Source of the DNA: Lantana camara
Lineage: Eukaryota > Streptophyta > Magnoliopsida > Lamiales > Verbenaceae
Assembly (NCBI GenBank): GCA_037501455.1
Contig: CM074856.1
Location: 53,907,001-53,971,000, forward strand
Direction of reading: 5' to 3'
Length of the DNA stretch: 64,000 bases
Shown one piece after another: positions 1 to 10,246 of the stretch. The notes under the pieces were generated by a model that saw only the letters and a list, made by a program, of their open reading frames with translations, was not told the origin of the DNA and did no database searches. The first letter of the stretch is position 1. Every line of letters starts with the position of its first letter. The position numbers and the translations under genes are program-made.

Positions 1-228
1 GAATTTCTCTAACAACAGTTAATATAACACTTACACTACTGCGGTTGTTGCTTATTCACTTGTTGATCTTCTCAACTGATTTGCGCATATACCAAATGAG
101 AATCTAGTCAAGGTATAGATCTCATCAAGGTAAATTCTTTATGGAGTAGTCTAAAATTCTTATGTCAGTCTATGTTGATAGATGTACAAAATGCTTCCTA
201 AATATTGTTACCTGGATTTATCTTGCAG

Positions 229-354
229 TACTTGATGCGATTTAACAACATTCCCAATGAACGAATGGAACTTCCTCCTCTATTTTTGGATGATGGTTGG
301 GTAGCTGAGGCAGCTTCGATTGTGATCATATTTGTTGTTACTGACAATGTATGA
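229..354 (+). CDS. Possible 3'-terminal exon of an unrecognised gene
   Basis: A pyrimidine-rich stretch ending in TTGCAG precedes an open frame of 41 codons that ends in TGA at 352-354. Read from 229 it encodes a short peptide with an acidic proline-containing start (ELPPLFLDDGW) and a hydrophobic end (IVIIFVV). I do not recognise the product. It lies a few hundred bases inside the CACTA end, so it could be the last exon of a CACTA-borne gene, of a captured host gene, or chance. No further exon can be seen because the window begins here. Confidence 0.2.
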   Translation, partial: YLMRFNNIPNERMELPPLFLDDGWVAEAASIVIIFVVTDNV

Positions 355-589
355 GGATTATTTATTATCTCAGTAGACAATTTTTGTTCTATTATTATTA
401 CAATATATAGGTTTTGTTTCATGTAAGAACGGATTACGTTTGATATTATATATTTAATAATATTTGTATTTAGATATGGGATTTGATATATATTTTTGGA
501 TTATGAATAAATATTTCATAATAGGTATCGTATTTATTTAAAATAAAAATATATAATTTTTTTTTTTGACAATATATACAATAAATTTT

Positions 590-1201
590 ATATATAAACT
601 TCCGAGGGAATTCTGAGGGAGTTCCCTCGGAAATATAATTTAAAATAAAAATAAAAGAAAAGATTCCGAGGGAAAATCCCTCGGAATTCCCTCGGAAAAT
701 GAATTTTAACAAAATAATGGTAAAACTATCATGGAAATTTCTTGGTTTCCGAGGGAATTCCCTTGGAAATCATTTTTTTATTTTTTTATTTTTTTTTTCG
801 AGGGAATTTTCGAGGGAATTCCCTCAGAAATTATTTTTTATTTTTATTTATTTTATTTTCCGAGGGAATTCCCTCGGAAATTCCCTCGAAAATCTTTTTG
901 TCCAAATTAAAAAAAAAATGGACAAAAAGAATTCCGAGGGAATTCCCTCGGAAATATTTTTCTCGGAAAATTTTCCGAGGGAATAACGTCATTGGGTATA
1001 TTCCGAGGGAATTCTCCGGAATTCCGAGGGAAATAAAATTCATTTCATTTCCCTTGGAATTCCCTCGCAATTCCCTCGGAAACCTCAAAAATTTTTCCCT
1101 CGGAACCAATTCCGAGGAGGCTTTTTCCGAGGGAATGAATTCCCTCGGAAACCGACATTTTTCGAGGGAATCCCTCGGAATTCGCCTGTTTTCTTGTAGT
1201 G
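590..1201. mobile_element. CACTA (En/Spm) transposon, right end with palindromic subterminal array
   Basis: The element ends at 1201 with the reverse complement of CACTACAAGAAAACAGG, the classic plant CACTA terminus. The preceding 600 bp hold about a dozen variants of TTCCGAGGGAATTCCCTCGG in direct and inverted order. Such arrays are where the TNPA-type protein of En/Spm binds. The other terminus is not in the window, so the element probably continues to the left. The next bases, ACT at 1202-1204, would be one copy of the usual 3-bp target duplication. It abuts Copia remnant X exactly, so it either inserted into X or replaced its left part. Confidence 0.85.
1189..1201. repeat. CACTA terminal inverted repeat (right end)
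   Basis: TTTTCTTGTAGTG is the inverse of CACTACAAGAAAA and fixes the outer edge of the transposon. Homology to the Copia palindrome begins at the next base. Confidence 0.9.
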
Positions 1202-3799
1202 ACTTGATCTACTTAGCATAGGTGTCTTTCTGATCCTGATTGGTTGTAGTTTTTGAAATTTTCAGATAAAGTTCAATGAGTATGTAAACTTTCGTGTCTC
1301 AACACGATGTCAAGATTCATTTCCTAGTCAGCATAGTTGAACCCTTACTAGCCTATTTCCTTATAGGCATATAGTTTGGAGTGGGCTAAGAGAGATCGTA
1401 ATTATTATAAAACTGAAATAAAAAAATAAATGCAAGTTATGATTATGTATTTCACTTTCTTTTGCATTTAACCAATAAATGAAATCGACATAAACATTTT
1501 GATTTACGCAATGGTGACTTAACTAACCGCAGTTGACTCCCCGGAGTCGAGGTCGAAAACCGCTTAGAAAAGCAGGAACTATTCTTAATTAACATGTCAT
1601 CTAGGTAACTCTTACCAAACAATGTTAATCCACCACGTCAACCTTTGGCCTCTAAGTGAATGTAACATAGCTCCGAAGCGAGGTTAATACATTACTTAGT
1701 CAAGTGTGTACCATTACCTAGAAATCCGTATGAGTAGGTCAAGACACTCCACGGAGGTGTGGTCTAGCTGACTTTTTTCGTATTTCATTCAATCCGTAGA
1801 AGTCCAATCTTGTATACCGCGAATATATACCCGCCGAAGGGAGTAGTACATATTCACTATACTATAGACCGGTAATGGAGGCCGTGAGAATTCAACTCTT
1901 TTCATCTCGCTCCCACTTGAATTTTTAAAAGGTGTGGATTATCTTTTGATTATCTTATAATCACTTTTGGCGTCTCATTTTCGGAAGTGATTAATCTAAT
2001 TAATACGCTCCCACTAGGATTACTAAATCAAATTTAAAATCTCAATAATATTTTGAGGCAATTTAATAACTGCTTATTAATTAAGCCGAAAAATATTAGT
2101 CCAATTATGCATTGCATCTAATCTCTATTAAACATTATTTATCTAATCACATTAAATAAAATATACATAATTGAAAATAGCATAATATCTCATATTATCA
2201 TGATCATGCCATAAAATAAAACAATTAAACATGTTTGCATATAATTATCACATAATTATCATGCTTAAAATAAATGGCATAAAGTTTTCCCAAAGAAATA
2301 CCATTCCACGTAAGTTCCCAGGAAACACTGGAGGGGTCACAATGGTCCCACTTAAAAACCAGCCTCCTTTGACAGAATTTACGTGTACAGTAGCAGATTT
2401 AAAATTATGCATCGCATGCATCATATCAATGCATGTGTATATCTAGATTACGGCTCTGATACCAGTTGCTGGGTGGAGGGCCCAAAACAATAGCGGTACG
2501 GGGCCGCATTTTAAATTTTTTCTTATAATACAAATATTAAAATATTTCTAAACCATTTTAATACAATATCGGAAGACTAGCCGGATCTACTCAAGTATAT
2601 ACATGCAATTGATAATAAATTTTAAATCACTAAGTAGATAAATATCTAACATGCCATTAACACTTAAGAGCATATAATTCATCATGCTCAAAATGATATA
2701 ACTGTAACATATTACCGTACTGCAAATATGGCTATCTAATGACATTTTTTCCAGCTCCTTTCCCTTTCGTGAGACCGGCAGAGCTTCCCTGCAATATCCC
2801 CAGAGAAACCCTCGGAGTGTGGGCTCCGAAAGTATTTCTCTAAATACTAGAGGAAATAAACTTTAAACTAGAAAACCCTTTTCAGGGTTTAATCTCCCGA
2901 AATTAAGTGTTTTATATATTAAATATATAAACACCTAATTAAAATTAATTCTAAAATAATAAGGAATTAATTAGGAGAAAAGGGATATGGTTTCAAAGCC
3001 AAAAGTTCAGCCAAAACCTCTCCCAAACTTGTGTGGAAAAATGAGGAGCCAAGCCCCTTATTTATTGGGGAAAAACCGAAGGTAAAATGTTAATTTGACA
3101 CCCCCACTTGCATAGCCAATTTGGATGCAACTTGTGAATATACCACGTCATAGATCTTGTCAGCACGAGTCCAGCGCCGCCAGAAGGTGGCGCGTGTGTT
3201 ACACACACGGCCTAGGGTTTTTGGGATTGAACCGGTGCGACCGAACCCGGTCCGGTCTGGTCCGATTCGACACGTAGCCTATCCCGGTTTTGCCACGTGT
3301 CCGGTTTGACCAGACCTTATCCGTTGACCCGACTCTAAAATAAAATTTCTCTAAAATAAAATTTCAAGCATTTCCAACTCTTTGGAACTTGATTTATTTT
3401 CTTAAAATAAATCCCTTGGCTATTTTCAAACACTTTGAAAATTCATTTCTCTTTCTCCTTTTAATATTTTCTCTTCGGGTTTTCAATTAGGGCTTGCAGG
3501 GGGACCTGCGGGACAAATTAATTTTAGCTCCAAACGGGTTAATGTATTATCATCTCACGATAGTAATTAATTACCGTTTAACAATATTTAATTTCACTAA
3601 ATAAATATTGTTGCACTTCAAAATTAATTAAATTATTCACGAATTTATCGATCTAAAATAATTTTGCATTTTACTCCTCCGTGTAGATATCTATGAAAAA
3701 TAAATTACAACTACTATCATTTATTTTTCATCTCTAATCTGAAATTTATTGATTCGTCTTTATTCCAAATTCTCTGTATGTAAAATACATTCAAGATAC
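1202..3799 (-). mobile_element. Copia-type LTR retrotransposon X (family A), 5' part, minus strand
   Basis: Read on the minus strand this is the 3' part of a long LTR (3799 down to 2467), a primer-binding site (2464-2452) and about 1.25 kb of leader. It matches Y (3795-6776) over most of its length. The LTR core at about 3080-3350 is different sequence with its own TATA-like AATAAATAA near 3064. X is therefore a sister subfamily, not an inverted copy of Y. Its LTR start is the separate block at 12714-13326. The rest of X lies beyond the CACTA junction or is lost. No coding domain of X is visible. Confidence 0.75.
2452..2464 (-). other. Primer-binding site of X (initiator Met tRNA)
   Basis: GGCTCTGATACCA here is the reverse complement of TGGTATCAGAGCC, the site matching the 3' end of plant initiator tRNA-Met. 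It lies 2 bases from the LTR end, as in Y. Confidence 0.85.
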
Positions 3800-4296
3800 G
3801 TCACCGAAGTTGTATGTTGAATGTGTTTCACATACAGAGAATTTGAACTTAAGGCGAATCAATAAATTTCAAATTAGAGATGAAAAATAAATGATAGTAG
3901 TTGCAATTTATTTTTCATGGATATCTACATGGAGGAGTAAAATGCGAAATTAGTCTAGATCGAGAAATTCGTGAATAATTTAATTAATTTTAGAATGCAA
4001 CAATATTTATTTAGTGGAATTAAATATTGTTAAACGGTAATTAATTATTATAATGAGATGATAATATATTAATCCGTTTGGAGCTAAAATTAATTAGTCC
4101 TGCAGGTCCCCCTGCAAGCCCCAAATTGAAAACCCGAAGAGAAAATATTAAAAGGAGAAAAAGAAATGAATTTTAAAAGTGTTTGAAAATAGCCAAGGGA
4201 TTTATTTAAGAAATAAATCAAAGTTCCAAAGAGTTGGAAATGCCCGGAATTTTATTTTGGAGAAAATAAAATTTTCATCGAAAAAAAAAATTGATG

Positions 4297-4420
4297 ATGA
4301 CGTGGCATTTTGCTGATGTGGCACCTGACGTGTTGCTGACATGGCACCTGACGTGTCACGCCACGTCAGCGGGTTAGGCCCCAGTTGGCGCTGATGTAGT
4401 GCCACGTGGCATGCCACGCG
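4297..4420 (+). promoter_or_regulatory. Cluster of TGACG/ACGT bZIP-type motifs in the Y LTR
   Basis: TGACGTGG, CTGACGTGT (twice), CCACGTCA and GCCACGTGGC lie within about 120 bp, roughly 430-550 bp upstream of the LTR TATA box. These are core sequences of as-1 and G-box/ABRE elements bound by plant bZIP proteins. A similar but not identical cluster is at 11358-11470 in the 3' LTR. Function is inferred from motif density only. Confidence 0.5.
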
Positions 4421-4841
4421 TACGGTGCAGATCGCGCCGCGTCATCGTGCCGGACGGTCCGGATGCGACCTGGCCGGGCCGGTCAACGAGTCGGATAACC
4501 CGGTTAAACGGGTCAGGGTATCGGGTTAAAGGGTCGGTTCTCGGATAGGGTCGAACCGGGCCCGGTCCGAGTAGGACCAGACCCGGACACGTGTCAACTC
4601 TGGAGTGGTCTACGCGCTTCAACACGCGCCAACCACTTGGCTGCCTTCCGCCGGCGCGTGCCGGCGCGTGGGGACATGTGTCGGGGCGTGGTTGGTGGCG
4701 TTGGATTCGCGGCGATGAGTTCTTCAATGTGGTGTCATATGATTGGTCGTCTTGGGACGCGGTTTGTACGCGGTTTACAAAATGACCAAAATGCCCTTGC
4801 TTTTGTGGTTAAAATGACTGTTTTGCCCTCCGGTTTTTGCC

Positions 4842-4848
4842 TATAAAT
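4842..4848 (+). promoter_or_regulatory. TATA box of Y 5' LTR
   Basis: CTATAAATAGGC is followed by a pyrimidine-rich CCCCCTCCCTC stretch, a typical LTR start region. The same sequence is at 11883-11889 in the 3' LTR. Confidence 0.7.
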
Positions 4849-5434
4849 AGGCTGACCCCCTCCCTCATTTCTCATAACATTTTTGGGATGATTTTGGCTA
4901 AGTTTTGGCTTTGAAATCGTCCCATATTCTCATAGTTAATTCTGATTTATTTTGGAATTAATTTTAATTAGGTGTTTATATAATAAAACGCCTAATTTCG
5001 GAAGATTAAACCCTGAAAAGGGTTTTCTAGTTTAAAGTTTATTTTCTCTAAGTATTTAGAGAAATACTTTCGGAGCCCACACTCCGAGGATTTCTCTGGG
5101 GTTATTGCAGGGAAGCTCTGCCGGTCTCACGAGTAGGAAAGGAGCTGGAAAAATACCGTTAGATAGCCATGATTGCAGTACGGTAATATTTTTCAGTTAT
5201 TTTATTTTAAGCATGATAAATTATGTGCTCTTAAGTGTTAATTGCATGTTAGATATTTATCTGCTTAAATGATTTAAAATTTATTATCAATTGCATGTAT
5301 ATACTTGAGTAGATCCGGCTAGTCTTCCACTTTTGTATTAAAATGTTTTAGAAATATTTTAATACTTGTTTTATAATAAAAATTTTAAAATGTGGTCTCG
5401 GACCGCTACTGTTCTGGGCCCACCTCCCAGCAAC

Positions 5435-5447
5435 TGGTATCAGAGCC
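5435..5447 (+). other. Primer-binding site of Y (initiator Met tRNA)
   Basis: TGGTATCAGAGCC starts two bases after the LTR end and is a perfect match to the plant initiator tRNA-Met complement. Confidence 0.92.
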
Positions 5448-6127
5448 GTGCTCTTGATATATACATGCATTGATATGATGCATGCGATGCATAATTTTAA
5501 ATCTGCTACTGTGCACGTAAATTCTGTCAAAGGAGGCTGGTTTTTAAGTGGGACCGTTTGTGACCCCTCCAGTGTTTCCTGGGAATTTGCCTGGAATGGT
5601 AATTTTCTGGGAATCGATTTCAATAATCTTCCTGGTTAATTACCGAATCAGTAAACATGATTTAAATTATGAGATAATTTATTTATAGCATGTTTACTTT
5701 ATGCCATTTATTTTAAGCATGATAATTATGTGATAATTATATGAAGGCATGCTTAATTGTTTTAATTTATGGCATGATTATGATAATATGAGAAATTATG
5801 CTATTTACAATTATGTATATTTTATTAAATGTGATTAAATAATATTGTTTAATAGAGATTAGACGCAATGCATAATTGGACTAATATTTTTCGGTCTAAT
5901 TAATAAAGAGTTATTAAATTGACTTAAAATATTATTATTGGGATTATAAATGTGATTGAGTAATCCTAGTGGGAGGGTATTAATTAGATTAATCACTTCC
6001 GAAAATAAGACGCCAAATGTGATTATAAAATAATCAAAAGATAATCCACACCTTTTAAATTTAAGTGGGAGCGAGATGAAAAGAGTTGGATTCTCATGGT
6101 CTCCATTAGCCGTCTATAGTTTAGTGG

Positions 6128-6445
6128 ATGTATACTACTCACTTCGGCGGGTATATATTCGCGGTATACAAGATTAGACTTCTACGGATAGAATGAAATA
6201 CGGGGAAGTCAGCTCGACCACGCCTCCGTGGAGTGTCTTGACCTACTCGTACGGACTTCTAGGTAATGGTACACACTTGACTAAGTAATGTATTAACCTC
6301 CCTTCGGAGCTCTGTTACCTATACTTAGAGGCCAAGTGTTGACGTGGTGGATTGACATTGTTTGGTACGAGTTACCTAGATGACATGTTAATTAAGAATA
6401 GTTCTTGCTTTTCTAAGCGGTTTTCGACCTCGCCTCCGGAGAGTC
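6128..6445 (+). other. Four GC-rich hairpin motifs in the leader of Y
   Basis: Within an AT-rich leader there are four short GC-rich palindromic cores at about 6136-6151, 6218-6231, 6298-6309 and 6434-6441. They include CTTCGG (a UUCG-type loop), CCACG-CCTC-CGTGG, CTCC-CTTC-GGAG and CTCCGGAG. The first is flanked by about ten pairable bases on each side. All four have counterparts in X at about 1541-1860 in inverse orientation. The layout resembles the array at 57066-57430 in family B. Confidence 0.45.
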
Positions 6446-7229
6446 AACTACAGTTAGTTAAGTCACCATTGCGTAAATCAAAATGCTTATGTGGATTTCA
6501 TTTATTGGTTGGACGCAGAAGAAAGTGAAATACATAATCATAACTTGCGTTTATTTATTTATTTCAGTTTTATAATTACGATCTCTCTTAGCCCCACTCC
6601 GAACTGTATGTCTATAAGGAAATAGGCTAGTAAGGGTTCAACTATGCTGACTAGGAAATGAATCTTGACATCGTGTTGAGACACGAAAGTTTACGTACTC
6701 ACTGAACCTTATCCGAAAATTTCGGAGACCATAACCAGTCAGGATTAGAAAGACGCTTATTCTAAATGGATCAAGTGTGATGATCTGGCTAGTCTTATAT
6801 CCTGACATCTGTCTTAAAAGTTCTTGAGCATCAGACGCATGAGATGTCCACTGATAAGAACATGTTTTGAAGATAGAATCGTACGAAGGTACAAGCCAAT
6901 AAGAAGGTTATTAGTTATAAAGATATTTGAAGGATCACTGTTTCAGAATCGTATTATGAATATAATAAGTGATCTGAACAAGATTGAAAGCCTCTATGCT
7001 TAAAGAAACAATCTTAACAGATAGGATACGATCCTATACTATCTGCCTAAGTCATTTGAACGTTCAAGATTATTTTCAATAATTTTTTTTTAAAACCAAT
7101 GAACGACCTCAATATGGCAAAAAGGGTGATATAGACTAAGGGAAAAGTTCTCTTTAATCAAACATCAATATCCACGGCCTAGAAAGCCAGTAAGTGGAAG
7201 AAAGAAAAGGAAAAGTTCCTAATCGAAGG

Positions 7230-7860
7230 TTCAGAAATAGAAAGTCAAATCCGACGGTGGAAAAGTGTTTCTATTTCGGTGGTAAAGGGTATTGGAAAGA
7301 AATTGTCCAAAATACTTAGTTTGTCCATTTGTATGCCGTTTAGATAAGATATGAAGATATCTTACTCATTGAAAGTGTGTTTAGTTGGGAATTCACCAGA
7401 CTCCTGGTATGTGGATTCGAGCTCAACTAATCATATTTGCAATTCGTTACGAAGATTCAAACTAACCAGGAAATTTGAAAAACGGCTAACACACAACTAC
7501 TGCTCGAGGATAATACAAGTCTAATTATATTAGCAGTAAGGACTATAAAGTCGTATTTTGGCAATAGGGTTTTAATATTATACGTGTCATATATACAAAA
7601 ATTTGATTTTTGTAAGTTATTTGATAACTAATGGTTCAACTATTTGTTTTGAACAAAAGTTTACCATTAAACAAAATAAAAGGTTTATTTGCTCTGGCAC
7701 AATAAAAGATGGTCTTTTATACCTCAATGAAAAACCTATTTTAAGTTTAACATTAAGAAGCTTGACTTACCATCTAAGAGGAAAAACTTCTACGTGGCAC
7801 CTATCTATTGGTCAATTGAATCTGAATAGGATCCAAAGACTGATTGTTGAGTCCTATTGA
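7230..7860 (+). pseudogene. Decayed Copia gag end, protease and pre-integrase region of Y
   Basis: Near 7250 a zinc-knuckle remnant reads KCFYFGGKGYWK, with the second cysteine changed to F and the histidine to Y. Near 7400 WYVDSSSTNH stands where Copia protease has D-S/T-G-A, so the catalytic motif is broken. At 7603-7860 an open stretch ends with TWHLSIGQLNLNRIQRL, the GAG-pre-integrase motif that precedes the HHCC integrase zinc finger. The frames are separated by stops and shifts. No functional polyprotein can be made from it. Confidence 0.75.
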
Positions 7861-8899
7861 CTTGAAAACAGTATCAATCTGTGAATCCTATTGAGAAAGT
7901 TAAAATGACCAAGAAGCCTTTTTGAGATAAAATGTATTTAAGCCATGAAGTTGCTTGTGCCAGTTCATACGAATATGTAATCCTATGAATGTTCAAGCAA
8001 GAGGAAGTTTTGGATATTTCATCATTCGTTTGAATGATCACTCTAGATACAGATACATTTATTTGATGAGACTTAAGTTTGTATTTTGAAGAGTTCAAAG
8101 AATATAAGACTGAAGTCAAAGAGTCAAATTAGAAAACATATCAAGGCACTCCGATTAGATCGAAGTAATGATAAGTATCTATGTTCAGAGTTAAATATAA
8201 TTTCTAAAATGAGATTAGATCTCAACTTTCTGTATGAAATACGGCTTAGCAAAGATGTATTACAGAAAAAAGAAAATAAAACTCTGATAGAGATGGAAAA
8301 GATTCATGAAGAGTCATGCTACCCTACGAAGTTCGTTTTGGGGTCTTGCGCTCAAAAACAACAAATACACTAAACCTAGTTCTATCTAAGTCAGTTCCTA
8401 AAGCACTGATGGATCTGTAGCTGGGATGAAAACCCTGTATCTCTTATCTTCTGATTTGAGGTAGCCTGGTCCACGAGTTAAGGATGGATCCTGACAAGTT
8501 AGAATAAAGAACAAAGGTTTACTTGTTCTAAGGTTATCCTAGAAGAATGAGAGGTAGTATATTTTGTAATTTGAGAAATCACAAAGGATGTTTGTGAATA
8601 TTTCAAAGATAATTACATAGATAACTACAAAGGGTGGAAGCAAAGTAGTGTTAAAAGAAATAACAGTATTAGATACTGATTTCCATAAACCCGTGATAAC
8701 TGAAAATGTATTAGATAAATGTGATGTACCAAATACAACATGTGATGTAGAGACGTGGACACAAGAGCATCATTGTAGTGGGAGGATTGTCAGGACACCT
8801 GACAAGGTACCTAAGATTAACCCAAGAGGTTAAATCTAACGTATCTGATCCTATCACGTGTAATGAAGCTGTGGAAGATGTAGACGCTGACCATTTGGT

Positions 8900-10205
8900 C
8901 AGAACCCATGGAATCTAAGTTAGAATCTCTATATTCTAACAAAGTCTTGAGCTTGTGAAAGCGCCTGAAGGCATTAAACCCATTAGATACAATTGGGTTC
9001 TACAAGAAATAAAAGGAGAAATGAACGAAAAAGTAGAGACTTTAGAGCAAAGCTGATGGCAAGGGATTTTACCCAGAAAGAAGAAATCATTTATGAGGTC
9101 TTCTCGCCTATAACAATACTTAAGTCCATTGTCCTCTCCATTTTATCTCAGTAACAATTATGAGATTAGATAAATGGATGTAAAGACTATGTTCTTGAAC
9201 GGGCACCTTCAAGAAGAAAAACATGGCACAACCTGAAGGCACAGCCAGAAATCAAGTACATATAATGCAAGCTTAATAGATCGATTTATGATCTTAAGCA
9301 AGCATCTACATCATGGAACATCAGAATTAAAGAGGCAATTTAAATTCTTTGGATTTGTATAATTGCCTGATGAACCATGAGTGTACAAAATGATATCATG
9401 ATAGCGTTGTAACATTTTCACTTTGTACGTAATTAATATTCTGCTCATTGGGAATGATACAAGAATTTTGTCAGTGGTCAAGATTCGGACGTCAAATCAT
9501 TTTGACAAGAAAAGACCTAAGTGAGACCAATAATATTCCAAGGATCAGACTTTTGTCGTGATCATAGGAATAAGGAGATTTGTTTATCACAAGAAGCATA
9601 TATAGATAAGATACTGGCAAGGTATAATATGACAAATTCCAAGAAAGGTTCGTTACCTTTTGGATATGGAATTTATCTATCTCGGGATCAGTGTCCTGAG
9701 ACAACTGAAGAGATAGAAGATATGATTAGAGTTCCACAGCGGAAGCTTTATGTATGTCATATTATGTACAAGGCCAGATGTCTATTGTGAAATAGGTCTA
9801 AGTCAGCATATATTAGTCAAACTCTAGAATCTGAGGTAGTAGTGAAAGCATATATTGGAGTACTTGAGAAGGACTTGAGATTATATGCTTGTCTACCATA
9901 GTGATAAGCTCATTTCAAGAGAGTGCACAGATTCAGATTTACAATCTGATTTGTATACTAGACGTTTGACGTCAGAATACGTGTTTACTCTAGAAAGAGC
10001 AACCGTTAATTTGGGAATGTTAAGCAGACTTGTATTGCTTACATCGCCATGGAGACTAAGTACTTGAGAAGCAACCAGTTAGATGTATTGGCTTCATGAT
10101 TTCCTAGTTGTTGGCCCAGAGAAACATCTATTAGATTCCTTCACCAAAGTATTGGCGCAAAAGAGTGCAAAACGAGTTTTGACTCTCGTGTGAAAGGAAT
10201 AAAAC
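8900..10205 (+). pseudogene. Decayed Copia reverse transcriptase and RNase H of Y
   Basis: Recognisable pieces in order: ELVKAPEGIKPIRYNW near 8950, FRAKLMARDFTQKE near 9045, a DVKTMFLNGHLQEE piece near 9180, then NKEICLSQEAYIDKILARYN at about 9567-9630, which is the region just after the RT core. RNase H-like pieces follow to about 10200. Several frameshifts and stops separate them. This identifies a Ty1/Copia RVT_2-type polymerase that is certainly dead. Confidence 0.8.
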
Positions 10206-10230
10206 TTAGATGTGTGGCCAAATTGAATTT

Positions 10231-10246
10231 AGGGTAAGTGGGAGAT
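10231..10246 (+). other. Polypurine tract of Y
   Basis: AGGGTAAGTGGGAGAT directly precedes the LTR start TGTTGGG. The same AAGTGGGAGAT is used by family B at 60854-60865, which links the two families. Confidence 0.8.

Larger units (their letters stand above)
3795..5432 (+). repeat. 5' LTR of Y, truncated at its start
   Basis: It corresponds to 10856-12713 of the 3' LTR without the MITE. It begins abruptly at GATACGTCACC instead of TGTTGGG, and ends CCCAGCA two bases before the primer-binding site. The truncation point coincides with the palindrome centre. Confidence 0.85.
1202..6776. repeat. Head-to-head long inverted repeat (about 2.6-3.0 kb arms, 12-bp spacer)
   Basis: The left arm is 1202-3799, the right arm about 3812-6776, and the spacer GTCACCGAAGTT is at 3800-3811. 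The outermost left bases ACTTGATC pair with GATCAAGT at 6769-6776. Arms match through leader, primer sites and most of the LTR but differ completely in the promoter core. The structure comes from Y lying in the LTR of X in opposite orientation. Confidence 0.85.

Noticed and set aside
33..42. CACTACTGCGG near the left edge as the other CACTA terminus
   Set aside because: It matches only CACTA and not CACTACAAGAAAA, and no subterminal repeats follow it.
742..1221. 159-codon frame with repeated EGIPSE/SLGN units
   Set aside because: It is the CACTA palindromic repeat array translated.
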